From Rhodopirellula islandica (lineage in GTDB: Bacteria; Planctomycetota; Planctomycetia; Pirellulales; Pirellulaceae), in the NCBI RefSeq assembly GCF_001027925.1, contig NZ_LECT01000006.1:124001-188000 (forward strand): DNA of 64,000 nt, in the 5' to 3' direction. Positions within the stretch are counted from its first letter, which is position 1. Each line of letters starts with the position of its first letter. The notes beneath the pieces are model-generated. The model saw nothing but the letters and a program-made list of their open reading frames with translations, was not told where the DNA came from and did not search any database. Shown piece by piece: positions 9,286-18,117 of this stretch. The position numbers and the translations under genes were made by a program.

Positions 9286-10173
9286 ATGAAGGCATTGACC
9301 CAATTTTCGTTTGTTGTTTTGACGTGTGCTGGCATGTGTACCGCGGTCGCCCAGCCTCCTGGTGAGCGGGAGGGCCGTGATGCGGGACGTCCCGGTGCTG
9401 AGCGATCGAGACGCTCTCCAATTGATCGCGTGATGCGATTGGACAAAGACGAAGACGGCAAACTGACCATTGAAGAAGTCGGTGATTCGCAGTTGAAACC
9501 TCTGTTCACACGAGCGGACAAAGACGAAGACGGCGTTGTGACTCGTGAGGAACTGGAGTCGATGATGAGTCGTCGTCAACGTGGCGATGGTGATCGTGGC
9601 CCCCGCGGTGAAGGTGACCGTGGCCCTCGGGGCGAAGGTGACCGTGGACCGCGTGGTGAAGGAGAACGTGGACCGCGTGGTGAAGGTCGTGGCCGGGAAG
9701 ACGGTCCTCGACGAGGCCCCATGGATGCTGATGGCGATCGCGGACCTCGTGGTGAGGGCGATCGCGGCCCGCGTGGAGGAGGCGATCGTGGACCCCGCGG
9801 CGAGGGAGAGCATGGACACGGACCGGGACAAGGTGCCGGAGGACCACCGCGCGACGGCGATACGCAAGGTCATCGTGGACCGGGCGGACCTCCTGAAATC
9901 GGCAAAGTGTTGCCGTCGTTCGTACAAGATCACATGGGCCTGAATGACGAACAACGCGAAGCGATCGCCAAATTGCAAGCCAAGGTGGACGCGGAGCTCA
10001 AGGGGATTTTGAGCGAAGAGCAATTGCAAGCCATGCGTCGTGGTCCCGAGCAATCGCCCGAAGGGCGTGAGCATCATCGAGGCGATCATTCCGATGGTGC
10101 CGAGCGTCCTGCACGCCCAGACCGACCCGAGCGTGCTGACCGCCCAGAACGTGCTGATCGACCAGAACGCTAA
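9286..10173 (+). CDS. Secreted EF-hand protein with GDRGPRGE repeats
   Basis: A 295-residue protein starting at 9286, with GGAGG 8 bases upstream. Residues 1-22 are a signal peptide ending near AVAQPP. Two EF-hand loops follow (DKDEDGKLTIEE and DKDEDGVVTREE, about residues 48-90), implying calcium binding. Residues about 100-175 are tandem copies of the eight-residue unit GDRGPRGE, coded by a 24-bp DNA repeat. Then comes a helical segment (GLNDEQREAIAKLQAKVDAE) resembling Spy/CpxP or EF-hand companion helices, and the tail ends in PERADR heptad-like copies. It is on the same strand as the DUF1559 gene, 199 bp apart. The role is probably in the envelope or extracellular, possibly calcium-dependent; the function is unknown. 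Confidence 0.85.
   Translation: MKALTQFSFVVLTCAGMCTAVAQPPGEREGRDAGRPGAERSRRSPIDRVMRLDKDEDGKLTIEEVGDSQLKPLFTRADKDEDGVVTREELESMMSRRQRGDGDRGPRGEGDRGPRGEGDRGPRGEGERGPRGEGRGREDGPRRGPMDADGDRGPRGEGDRGPRGGGDRGPRGEGEHGHGPGQGAGGPPRDGDTQGHRGPGGPPEIGKVLPSFVQDHMGLNDEQREAIAKLQAKVDAELKGILSEEQLQAMRRGPEQSPEGREHHRGDHSDGAERPARPDRPERADRPERADRPER
9592..9810 (+). repeat. 24-bp coding tandem repeat (GDRGPRGE)
   Basis: Successive 24-nt units such as GGTGACCGTGGACCGCGTGG plus GTGAA encode Gly-Asp-Arg-Gly-Pro-Arg-Gly-Glu/Gly. About four units run from 9592, and three more follow after a non-repeat segment at 9690-9735. Copy number could vary between strains. Confidence 0.8.
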
Positions 10174-10329
10174 GCGTCACTGCAACTGACACGGGGTGGA
10201 GTTCATCTCCGATCTGCTCGAATCGATTTCACCAGAAGTCGGTTCGAGCTGGCTTCGTTTGATGCAACGTGATCGAAGAGGCCATTCTGACGGTCGCGGA
10301 TGGTTCAACTCTCCAGCAGCCATGCCAGA

Positions 10330-11241
10330 TCAATAAACCATCGGCACGATGACTTCTTGAGGGATCTCGTTGCGTTTGTATTCGTCGCTGTGCAATCGAT
10401 CCGGTAGTTCCACCGAGTCTTGGGCCACTTCGCCGTAGGGAATCTGGGACAGCAGGTGATGGATGCAGTTCAACCTGGCTCGCTTTTTGTCGTTGCCTTC
10501 GACGACCCACCATGGCGCTTCGGAGATATGGGATCGTTCCAGCATCACTTCCTTGGCCTTGGTGTACTGTTCCCATCGACGACGAGATTCCAGGTCCATC
10601 GGACTGAGCTTCCATTGCTTCAAAGGATCATTGATCCGGCATTGGAAACGGAATTCTTGCTCATCGTCGGTGATCGAGAACCAATATTTCAGCAGGATCG
10701 TTCCGGAAGCGACGATCATTCGTTCGAATTCGGGGACGGTTTGGAAGAATTGCTCGTACTCTTGGTCCGTGCAAAAACCCATCACGCGTTCGACTCCCGC
10801 ACGGTTGTACCAACTGCGATCGAACAGCACGATTTCACCGCCGGCGGGAAGGTGCGGTGTGTAACGCTGAAAGTACCACTGCGTCTTTTCACGTTCGTTG
10901 GGAGCTGGCAAGGCAACGACGCGGCACACTCGTGGATTCAAACGCTGGGTGATGCGTTTGATCGCCCCGCCTTTTCCGGCCGCGTCACGGCCTTCGAACA
11001 GCACCGCAATTTTGACTTGGTTGGCGACCACCCATTCCTGCAGTTTGACCAGTTCCAGTTGCAATTGAAGCAAGTTGCGAAAGTACTCGTGACGCCCGAT
11101 TTGCTCGTTGCCATCAGGCCGCGGTTCGGTGGCGCGTTCCATCAACGCATCGCCGATCTCGGCTTCGATTTCTTCGTCAATCGAATCCAGGATGTCGTCG
11201 CGAATTCGGTCGTAATCCGTGGGGAGATTTTGTTCGGTCAC
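10330..11241 (-). CDS. ppk2: Polyphosphate kinase 2 (class I PPK2)
   Basis: A 303-residue cytoplasmic enzyme that transfers phosphate between polyphosphate and nucleotides. Start chosen at GTG 11241 (VTEQNLPTDYDRIRD), 7 bp after the stop of the upstream small gene; a frame to an ATG at 11319 would overlap that gene. Walker A is FEGRDAAGKGGAIKRI, Walker B region FDRSWYNRAGVERVMGF, and the lid segment contains RINDPLKQWKLSPMDLESRR; all are diagnostic of PPK2. The length is normal for single-domain class I enzymes. It is the last gene of a minus-strand cluster after a Na/Pi symporter and a 73-residue protein, linking phosphate uptake with polyphosphate metabolism. Confidence 0.95.
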   Translation of the reverse strand: MTEQNLPTDYDRIRDDILDSIDEEIEAEIGDALMERATEPRPDGNEQIGRHEYFRNLLQLQLELVKLQEWVVANQVKIAVLFEGRDAAGKGGAIKRITQRLNPRVCRVVALPAPNEREKTQWYFQRYTPHLPAGGEIVLFDRSWYNRAGVERVMGFCTDQEYEQFFQTVPEFERMIVASGTILLKYWFSITDDEQEFRFQCRINDPLKQWKLSPMDLESRRRWEQYTKAKEVMLERSHISEAPWWVVEGNDKKRARLNCIHHLLSQIPYGEVAQDSVELPDRLHSDEYKRNEIPQEVIVPMVY

Positions 11242-11248
11242 TGAGCTG

Positions 11249-11470
11249 TTATTCCTTGCGATATTCTTCAACCAAGAACGCCAAGAATTCGCGAATCGAT
11301 CGCAGGGAGAACTCGGCACTCTTCATGTGTTTTTCGAGGCCCTCGATTTCGATTTCTTGTTCGGCCTCTTCACGACGCTGCATTTCTGCTTTGAGTTGAT
11401 CCAGTGTCGATTCGGTGTCCTCAATCAGGTTGCGAACGGTTTGTGTCGAGTAGTGTTTGAATTCAGTCAC
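11249..11470 (-). CDS. Small coiled-coil protein between Na/Pi symporter and PPK2
   Basis: A 73-residue protein. The GTG start at 11470 is preceded by AAAGGA, and lies 10 bp after the symporter stop; a longer ATG frame to 11536 would overlap the symporter. The sequence is highly charged and helical: LIEDTESTLDQLKAEMQRRE, then EEAEQEIEIEGLEKHMKSAE, ending FLVEEYRKE, with no signal peptide or membrane span. I do not recognise the family. Tight spacing on both sides (10 bp and 7 bp) makes co-transcription and a shared role in phosphate metabolism likely. A regulator or partner of the transporter or of PPK2 is possible but unproven. Confidence 0.75.
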   Translation of the reverse strand: MTEFKHYSTQTVRNLIEDTESTLDQLKAEMQRREEAEQEIEIEGLEKHMKSAEFSLRSIREFLAFLVEEYRKE

Positions 11471-11480
11471 AGGGTTCCTT

Positions 11481-12665
11481 TCAAAGAATGCTGGAGATGC
11501 CCAGGCAAAGTCCGGGAATGAGGAAGAACACTCCAACGATGTACGCCAGCGCGATCAACTTGTTTTCGGACGCGGTTGCCCCCAACCATTCAGCCGCACG
11601 GACCGGCAGGAATCGCAGGAACGGGATGCCATAGATCACCACGACTCCGAGGACGTTGTACGTCAAGTGAATGAACGCGATTTGCAACGCGGCCGCTTGG
11701 TTGCCATCGACCGCGGTGGCGGCAAGCAGGGCAGTGATGCAGGTGCCGATGTTGGCACCCAGCGTGAACGGGTAGATCTGTTTCAATCCAAACGCACCCG
11801 AGCCAGCCAGCGGTACCATCAACGAGGTGGTCGTCGAAGAAGATTGAACCAAAACGGTGACCAGGGTTCCCGATGCGATCCCTGAAAGTGGGCCTTTGCC
11901 AATGGCAGCGTGCATGATGTCCTTGGCTCGACCAACCATCAATTGCTTGAGCAGTTTGCCGACGTAGTGAATGGTTAGAAAAATCAGCACGATGCCCGCG
12001 AAGATGAGGGTCAATCCTCCCAGTCCGTCGGAAAGATTTTCAACCAAGTGTTTGGCACTGTTCACGACCGGAGCGGTGGAGGCTTTGACAAAGTTCATTC
12101 CCTTCATCGACGCATCTTCGACCACAAAGAACCCTGCCAGCAGGCTGCCAATTTTCTCGAGCAGACCAAACATCATCTCCAGCGGCAAGAAAATCACCAC
12201 GGAGAGCAGGTTGAAGAAGTCGTGCACGGTCGCCGCAGCGAAGGCCCGGGCAAACTCCTTTTTCTGGCGAACGTGGCCGAGCGACACGATCGTGTTGGTG
12301 ATGGAGGTGCCTATGTTGGCCCCCATGACCATCGGCACCGCAACGGAGACCGGTAACCCGCCCGCAACCAAACCCACGATGATGGAGGTCACTGTGGAAG
12401 AGGATTGGATCAACGCGGTGGCGACCGTTCCAACGACCAGGCCAGCAAAGGGGTTGGTCGCAAACCCGAACATCTCTTCCGCTTCATCTCCAGTCGCGGT
12501 CTTGAAACCGGTGCCGATCAATCCCACCGCGCAGATCAAAAAATAGACCAGGACTGCGACGGAGATCCATTGAAGGATAGGTGAGTGGCTGCCCGTCGTG
12601 GGCATTTCCTCTGACACCGCTTCTTCCAGAGCGTGTTCCAACACGCTCTCGTTGGATAGACTCAT
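11481..12665 (-). CDS. Na+/phosphate symporter (NptA/PNaS family)
   Basis: A 394-residue inner-membrane protein importing phosphate with sodium. The start at 12665 (MSLSNESVLEHALEEA) is chosen over a 68-residue longer frame whose extension is not hydrophobic or conserved-looking. The family hallmark is duplicated QSSS: TALIQSSSTVTSIIVG in the first half and TVLVQSSSTTTSLMVP in the second, each paired with GANIGT. Eight or nine hydrophobic helices are visible. The C-terminus lacks the PhoU-like domain seen in longer relatives. It is first in a cluster with a 73-residue protein and PPK2. Three TTCRYG direct repeats with 11-12 bp spacing occur about 250 bp upstream. Confidence 0.94.
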   Translation of the reverse strand: MSLSNESVLEHALEEAVSEEMPTTGSHSPILQWISVAVLVYFLICAVGLIGTGFKTATGDEAEEMFGFATNPFAGLVVGTVATALIQSSSTVTSIIVGLVAGGLPVSVAVPMVMGANIGTSITNTIVSLGHVRQKKEFARAFAAATVHDFFNLLSVVIFLPLEMMFGLLEKIGSLLAGFFVVEDASMKGMNFVKASTAPVVNSAKHLVENLSDGLGGLTLIFAGIVLIFLTIHYVGKLLKQLMVGRAKDIMHAAIGKGPLSGIASGTLVTVLVQSSSTTTSLMVPLAGSGAFGLKQIYPFTLGANIGTCITALLAATAVDGNQAAALQIAFIHLTYNVLGVVVIYGIPFLRFLPVRAAEWLGATASENKLIALAYIVGVFFLIPGLCLGISSIL

Positions 12666-13150
12666 GGGGGAACCGTGTGGTGTGCGGAGCGATCGCTCGA
12701 GGGAAAAGAAAGCCCCTTTTTGATTCGGGATCCGCTCTGTCGAATGCGGTTGGTTGAGGGCTGAGTAGGTTATGAGAGGCCCATTCAAATCGATCAAGCG
12801 TCCCTGGCAAGTGTGTCCGTATCGACACAATTCGTGAACGATTGCGTATGAGCCTGTTTTGCCGGCCAATCATGAGCCTGCACGCTCTTCCGTCACCAAA
12901 CTTCAGGCGGAAGTTCACGGAAAATTCATGGGCAAGTTCGTGATTTTGCGCTGTGAAATGCGCCGGCGATGCAGCAAACCCAGGCGTTGTCGGAGCGAGA
13001 GTTTTTGACGTTTGCCAGCGGCGTGTGGCCCTTCGCACGGGGCTCACGTCCGCGAAATGCCCCCGCGGTTCTCCGCAATCGGAGCGTTGGTGGGAGCCAA
13101 AGACCGGAGAATCAGATCGCGGCAGTTGGAGTTTGGCGAAACTCGGTTGG
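12666..13150. other. 485-bp gene-free region between Na/Pi symporter and nucleoside hydrolase
   Basis: No convincing gene on either strand; the short frames here are arginine-rich and lack ribosome sites. It holds the symporter promoter region and, at 12914-12942, three direct copies of TTCRYG (TTCACG, TTCATG, TTCGTG) spaced 11 and 12 bp, resembling the periodicity of Pho boxes. Confidence 0.5.
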
Positions 13151-14170
13151 TCACTTCGGTGCGACCACCATCAGGTCTTCGATGGTGCGAGCCAGTTGCT
13201 TGGGCGAGGTTGCGATTTTGACGTAGGAGTGAGTTGCTGATTGAGCGCCCGGTGATTCTTGTGTCCAAGAGGTGATGCCGCGATCGTCAATCTCAACTCG
13301 CCCATTTGGGATGATTTGCCAGACCTTGGGTTCCGCACCACGAACGGCAAAGAGTGCGGCCGCTTGATCGTAGCTCGGTTTGCCGGCGTCGATTGACATC
13401 TTGTTGCCAGGCATCGGACGCAGTTCATACGCGCGGCGAACAGGGTTGGTTTGGGGAGTGGATTTGAGTCTGGCACCGGTCACCAGCTGTTTGCCCACTT
13501 CGAAACCGTGCCAGATGATTTCGCCCGGCCAATGCTCCGCCACCAGTCGGGCTGCTTCGACATGAGTGGCAATGTTGGCTTCGCGCCGGTTGGATTGCGG
13601 GAAATGACCTCCCATCACGACCAAGCTTTTGACTTTGGTGCGAATCAGTTCGGGTTCCTCGCGAATCAATACAGCGAGATTGGAAAACGCTCCAACACTG
13701 CAAATTGTGATGCTGCGATCCGCTGCCGTTCTCAGGGCCTGTCGATACACGTCGAGCGCGTCAGCAGCCTCCGAATCAGGGAGCATGTCGTGGTCGAAGT
13801 CGTCTCGCAGCGCCGTTGTGTAGGGGCTGGTACGTTGAAATGCCGTCGGCCCCGTTTTGTCGGTGCCGATCGGGATATCACCTCGGCCGTAGTACGTGTT
13901 GATCGCGTCGACGGCAGCGGCGGAAGCGTTTGTCAGATCGCGACGATTGGTGACCACAGCCAGGAGTTCGCACTCGCCGCGATCAGCCAAGGCATGCAAC
14001 AGTGCGAGTGCTCCTGCGTCGTCGCAGTCGCCCGACATGTCTGTGTCCAGGATTAGCTTGACGGGGGGCTGATTCGCCGATGGCTCTGTTGCGGAGACGG
14101 GGGAAAGGGAGGCGGAAATCGCCAGCATGACGAGGCAGAAGGACAGCAATCTGTGCAAGCGAAGCTTCAT
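13151..14170 (-). CDS. Secreted nucleoside hydrolase
   Basis: A 339-residue protein of the inosine-uridine nucleoside hydrolase family, which splits the N-glycosidic bond of ribonucleosides. A signal peptide is clear (LHRLLSFCLVMLAISASLSPVSA), so the enzyme acts outside the cytoplasm, unlike most bacterial members. The metal-binding DTDxGxDxDDA motif appears as DTDMSGDCDDAGALALL, with the aspartates that hold the catalytic calcium. Later segments ICSVGAFSNLAVLI and SLVVMGGHF match family motifs (the ALGPLTNLA-like and MGG positions). It stands alone, with about 230 bp to the next gene on the same strand. A nucleoside-scavenging role is inferred. Confidence 0.85.
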   Translation of the reverse strand: MKLRLHRLLSFCLVMLAISASLSPVSATEPSANQPPVKLILDTDMSGDCDDAGALALLHALADRGECELLAVVTNRRDLTNASAAAVDAINTYYGRGDIPIGTDKTGPTAFQRTSPYTTALRDDFDHDMLPDSEAADALDVYRQALRTAADRSITICSVGAFSNLAVLIREEPELIRTKVKSLVVMGGHFPQSNRREANIATHVEAARLVAEHWPGEIIWHGFEVGKQLVTGARLKSTPQTNPVRRAYELRPMPGNKMSIDAGKPSYDQAAALFAVRGAEPKVWQIIPNGRVEIDDRGITSWTQESPGAQSATHSYVKIATSPKQLARTIEDLMVVAPK

Positions 14171-14404
14171 GGATGATCTCGACGTTTGGGCCCATCACGA
14201 GCAACCAGTTCGGGTGGTGGATGGGGAGGTGGGACGAAACGCGGTGGAATTAAACGTGAGCACGGAGGCGGTGCTTGTCCGAATCACTGGTTTCGTTGAG
14301 TGGTGGGAAGGGAGACATCATCTTAGGCGAAGCAACCACTCAGTGAAGAAGCCCAGACGATCGAGACGGCAGGCAGCTTCCATCTTTTCGTCTAGCAAAG
14401 GATG

Positions 14405-15043
14405 TCATTCCTCCGATTCTGTCGCCCCTTGAGTGGCCGGCAAGTTCCCGCTGATTGCGACGGCCGAGGCGGTGAATGAGATGCCTTGTGTGTTGCTCGT
14501 ATCGACCATCACGGTCTCCACAATCGGTTGGTTGACCTCGGTCCCCGCCTGCCATTCAACCAGGAAGCTGGCGCCGCTGCCTCCCGTTTTGTCATCGCGT
14601 TGGATGACAAATTCGGTGGCTGCGAGTGGGGCGAGCTGCAATGGTTTCTGCAGCAACGATCGAATCTCTTTTCCGCTGGTGTCGTAGTACCGGACGGATG
14701 TGATCACGATCTCATTGTCAACGTCGGTGTTGCGAACGTTCAGCGTGACCGTCAGCAGATACGGATCACCCTTTTGGTGATAAACGTGCGAGTACGCGGG
14801 AACATAGAGCCGCTGGCCCGTGACAGGGTGCCACGGCATCGTGTCCAGTTCGCGTCTGGCTTCGTCGCGAACGCTGGGGGATTGAAGAGGCAGGTTCTCT
14901 TCGATCGAGCGAAAGCGAAACTCGATGAAAATCACCAGCAACACAATCGGAACAATCACGAACAGAAACGTGAGCAGCTTGAGGTGCCGCGAGATCTGTT
15001 CGGCGCGTTCTTCACTGAAGGGAGTCGGCATGAGTTGGCGCAT
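14405..15043 (-). CDS. DUF3124 membrane-anchored protein
   Basis: A 212-residue protein with one N-terminal helix (LKLLTFLFVIVPIVLLVIFIEF) and an exported C-terminal part. Residues about 70-200 match the DUF3124 pattern: LYVPAYSHVYHQKGDPYLLT, LNVRNTD, ITSVRYYDTSGKEIRSLL, PLAATEFVIQRDDKTGGSGA, FLVEWQAG, and a final MVDTSNTQGISFTA. The function of this family is unknown. It lies 84 bp downstream of the SulP-carbonic anhydrase gene on the same strand, so co-transcription is possible. The start at 15043 fits a short cytoplasmic N-terminus before the helix. Confidence 0.85.
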   Translation of the reverse strand: MRQLMPTPFSEERAEQISRHLKLLTFLFVIVPIVLLVIFIEFRFRSIEENLPLQSPSVRDEARRELDTMPWHPVTGQRLYVPAYSHVYHQKGDPYLLTVTLNVRNTDVDNEIVITSVRYYDTSGKEIRSLLQKPLQLAPLAATEFVIQRDDKTGGSGASFLVEWQAGTEVNQPIVETVMVDTSNTQGISFTASAVAISGNLPATQGATESEE

Positions 15044-15127
15044 GGGTGGGATGAATGGGCGTGAACGTGGAGTTCACGCCCAGATTCTTCTCACGAGCAG
15101 GTCGCGTGACGACCTTCGCGAGAAACG

Positions 15128-17434
15128 TTACCCAGCCACTTCTGCCGGAGGACCCGACGCTGACTCGGATGCAAGTTCTGAACCGCCGTCCCCGAGGAAC
15201 TTGGTGTGGCCGGTCTTCACATCATACAACGCACCGATCACCTTCACACGTCCGTCTTGCACTGCTTCGCGAATGATGCGGCTTCTTTTCAGAATTTCCT
15301 CGACGGTGTGAATGACGTTGGCTTCGGCAACCTTGTCGACGTATTGCTCCATCGCTTCCGCGGATAGATTTTCGACCGCTTCGGCGGAGTCACTGGGGAC
15401 GCAGGGTGCGATCTCATCGACGATTGACTGCAAATGCTGGCAACCCGTCGCTGCTTCGGCGCCTTGGTTGGCGGCGATCAGTTCGACGGAAGAAGTCACT
15501 GCTCCACAACGCGTGTGTCCCAGGACAGCGACCAGCTTCACTCCGGCAACGCCGACGGCGTATTCGAGGCTGCCCAGTGATTTGGTGCCAACGATATTCC
15601 CGGCCACTCGCACACTGAAAATGTCCCCCACACCGAGGTCGAAGACCAACTCCGTTGGCACCCGCGAATCGATGCAGCTCAGGACGGCCGCCAGTGGGCT
15701 TTGTCCCGCCGCGGTCGCATTGACCTGTCGTCCTAAGTCGCGGTTCAATCGCGTGCCGTCGGCAAAGCGACGGTTTCCGTTTCGAAGAATCTTGATGACT
15801 TGGTCGGAGGTGACTTTTTCTTGCAGTTCACGCGATGTGAATTCGGCGAATTCTTTGACGTCGCTGAGTTGATACTTCTGCCGGAAGCCAGCCAGGTTGA
15901 CCGAAATGTCTCGGGGCGGGGCCACGTTGTCTTTGAAGTCTCGAATCAGGCTCAACACATCGGGATCGATGTAATCGGAGCGAGAGGCGTCGATCACAAG
16001 TTTGCTGCCGGGACTCGTTTCGTTGAGGACTCGGTCCAAGGCGGCGCGGTTGAGAAAGCTGACTTGGTTGGAGAGCTCAATGTGAGTGACATCGCCATCG
16101 ACTTGCGTTTCCACAATGCGCCGAATTGGTCGACGCAGGTTGCTGTTGAGAATGAACAAAATGCTGATTCCCAAGCCGATCAGAATTCCGACCAACAAGT
16201 CCGTCATGACAATCGCAACGACGGTGACGATGAACGGTATGAATTGATAACGACCTTCCTTCCACATCTGCTTGAAAATGGTGGGGCTGGCCAATTTGAA
16301 ACCCGTCACCAACAGGATCGCCGCCAATGCGGACAGCGGGATTTTGTTCATCAAAGTCGGCAAGAAAGCAACGCTGATCAAGATCAGCGCTCCGTGGAAG
16401 ATCGCCGACATTTTCGTTTTGGAACCAGCACCGACGTTGACCGAACCACGAACGACGACCGAGGTGACGGGAAGCCCACCTATCAAACCGCAGACCATGT
16501 TGCCGCACCCCTGTGCGATCAATTCGCGGCTTGGTGGTGAGTTGCGTTTCGCTTTGTCGAGCTTGTCGACCGCTTCCAAGTTCAGCAATGTCTCCAGGGA
16601 CGCGACCACCGCAATCGTGACAGCGGCGATGTAAATTGCCGGGTCAAACGTTCGGCTGAAGTCGGGCATCCGGAGGAAACCGACGAACTCAGAAAAGCTT
16701 TGTGCGATCGGGATCTGTACCAAGTGTGATCCGCTGACCAACCAGTCTGGGCCGATGTTGGTGAATCCCAAGTTGATCAGGACTCCCACGGCAACCACGA
16801 TCAACGGGGCGGGAACCAGGGACTTCTTGAGGGCAGGGATACGTTCCCAGATCAACAGAATGGCAATCGACAAAAGCCCGATCACCATTGCCCCGACGTG
16901 AATCTCACCAGCGAAGATGGTCAGCAGCTCAGAGAACGTGTTTTCCTGGTCAGGTTGGATGAACGACATGTCCCCTTCTGGGTCGGTGTCGTGGCCGAAG
17001 ATGTGAGGGATCTGCTTCAAGATCAGAATCACACCAATTGCGACCAACAGTCCTTTGATGACGCTGGAGGGGAAAAACGCCGAGAGGGCACCGCCTCGAG
17101 CGATCCCAAAACCGATCTGGATGAGGCCGGCAATCAGCACGGCCAACAGAAAGGCTTCGAAGGATCCCAGCAAGGTGATTTGCGCAGCAACGATGGCGGT
17201 CAATCCCGCCGCGGGACCACTGACGCTGGTGTGCGATCCACTGATGACGGCGACCACCAGGCCCCCGACAATGCCTGACAGCAATCCGGAAAAGAGGTCT
17301 GCACCGGAGGCCAGGGCGATTCCCAGGCAGAGTGGGAGGGCGACCAGAAAGACCACCAAACCCGCGACGAGGTCTTGGGCAATGGAACTGGGGGAATACA
17401 GACTGGTCGGTTTGGGAACTTCGGATGTCGACAT
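15128..17434 (-). CDS. SulP anion transporter fused to beta-carbonic anhydrase
   Basis: A 768-residue fusion. The start at 17434 (MSTSEVPKPTSLYSP) is preferred to an upstream ATG at 17512. Residues about 20-420 form the SulP membrane core (DLVAGLVVFLVALPLCLGIA, SGSHTSVSGPAAGLTAIVAA). About 435-530 is a STAS domain (LVIDASRSDYIDPDVLSLIRD). From about 540 there is a beta-carbonic anhydrase with zinc ligands in CIDSRVP and GHTRCGAV. SulP-CA fusions are thought to import bicarbonate and interconvert it with CO2 at the inner membrane face. All zinc-binding residues are kept, so the anhydrase should be active. Substrate (bicarbonate rather than sulfate) is inferred from the fusion. Confidence 0.95.
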   Translation of the reverse strand: MSTSEVPKPTSLYSPSSIAQDLVAGLVVFLVALPLCLGIALASGADLFSGLLSGIVGGLVVAVISGSHTSVSGPAAGLTAIVAAQITLLGSFEAFLLAVLIAGLIQIGFGIARGGALSAFFPSSVIKGLLVAIGVILILKQIPHIFGHDTDPEGDMSFIQPDQENTFSELLTIFAGEIHVGAMVIGLLSIAILLIWERIPALKKSLVPAPLIVVAVGVLINLGFTNIGPDWLVSGSHLVQIPIAQSFSEFVGFLRMPDFSRTFDPAIYIAAVTIAVVASLETLLNLEAVDKLDKAKRNSPPSRELIAQGCGNMVCGLIGGLPVTSVVVRGSVNVGAGSKTKMSAIFHGALILISVAFLPTLMNKIPLSALAAILLVTGFKLASPTIFKQMWKEGRYQFIPFIVTVVAIVMTDLLVGILIGLGISILFILNSNLRRPIRRIVETQVDGDVTHIELSNQVSFLNRAALDRVLNETSPGSKLVIDASRSDYIDPDVLSLIRDFKDNVAPPRDISVNLAGFRQKYQLSDVKEFAEFTSRELQEKVTSDQVIKILRNGNRRFADGTRLNRDLGRQVNATAAGQSPLAAVLSCIDSRVPTELVFDLGVGDIFSVRVAGNIVGTKSLGSLEYAVGVAGVKLVAVLGHTRCGAVTSSVELIAANQGAEAATGCQHLQSIVDEIAPCVPSDSAEAVENLSAEAMEQYVDKVAEANVIHTVEEILKRSRIIREAVQDGRVKVIGALYDVKTGHTKFLGDGGSELASESASGPPAEVAG

Positions 17435-17668
17435 GGAGAATCCTTCGCAAAACGAAACGTCGTGATGCAAGTGAAAGAGCGGGATCAAAACTGTCGAACT
17501 CGAGCGCTGCACCTGCGCAGCGTTGGATCACTTCAGTCAGTGCGGAACGCATCCACGGACAAACAGTTTGTGATCAGGCATGCCAAGTGAACCGTCCTGG
17601 GAACAATCGTTCCGGTGGAGGGTGCTTCGCAAGAGTTCAAAGACGAAACGGTTGGACGTACCGGTGGC

Positions 17669-17962
17669 CTAGCACCGCATCGGTGCGAGCAGTCCGTTGG
17701 CGATTCGATGACCGTCAATTGCTGAAAGAAGGGGGCGCGTTTGCGGAACCAGGTTCCGGCCCGACAGGAGCTCTCGAGGGAGGACAAATCCGCCCTGAGG
17801 CGACCGAAGTTGTTGGACACGTCGGTGCGGAGAGCACGGGACGCGTTCTTCGATTTCTTCCGTTTCGGTTTGTCGACCGTTCCCCAGCAGCGAGCGGGAA
17901 ACGGTGGTGGAGATCCCCAGCGTCGGGAATGCAAGCAAAAACAGCATGATGAATGACATCAT
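17669..17962 (-). CDS. Small secreted protein of unknown function
   Basis: A possible 97-residue protein, taking the start at 17962 (MMSFIMLFLLAFPTLGISTT), which gives a good signal peptide. A longer frame to 18121 adds 53 residues without features. The mature part is short, basic and contains VPCSPHRRVQQ, a leucine-rich SGRNLVPQTRPLLSAIDGH and a terminal cysteine (LLAPMRC). I do not recognise the family. No strong ribosome site is seen. It sits alone between the SulP gene and the antiporter gene on the same strand. The main support is the signal peptide in a frame that otherwise looks designed; it could be chance. Confidence 0.5.
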   Translation of the reverse strand: MMSFIMLFLLAFPTLGISTTVSRSLLGNGRQTETEEIEERVPCSPHRRVQQLRSPQGGFVLPRELLSGRNLVPQTRPLLSAIDGHRIANGLLAPMRC

Positions 17963-18117
17963 GCGGCTGCCGCGACCCAGATCGAAGTGACGTGGAGAAA
18001 TATTCAAACTGCAGTTTGGATTGGTTGAGATTGAATGAGAGAGGAGCTTGGAGGCTCTCTCAAGAGGTGGTTTTATTCTAGTGGCAAGGCGGATGCCGAC
18101 AAGGACGAATCGGTCGT

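Noticed and set aside
12760-12776. 17-base similarity between the upstream regions of the symporter and the MarR gene (25219-25235), two mismatches
   Set aside because: A rough estimate gives hundreds of such 15/17 matches by chance within 64 kb, so it is not evidence of a shared promoter.
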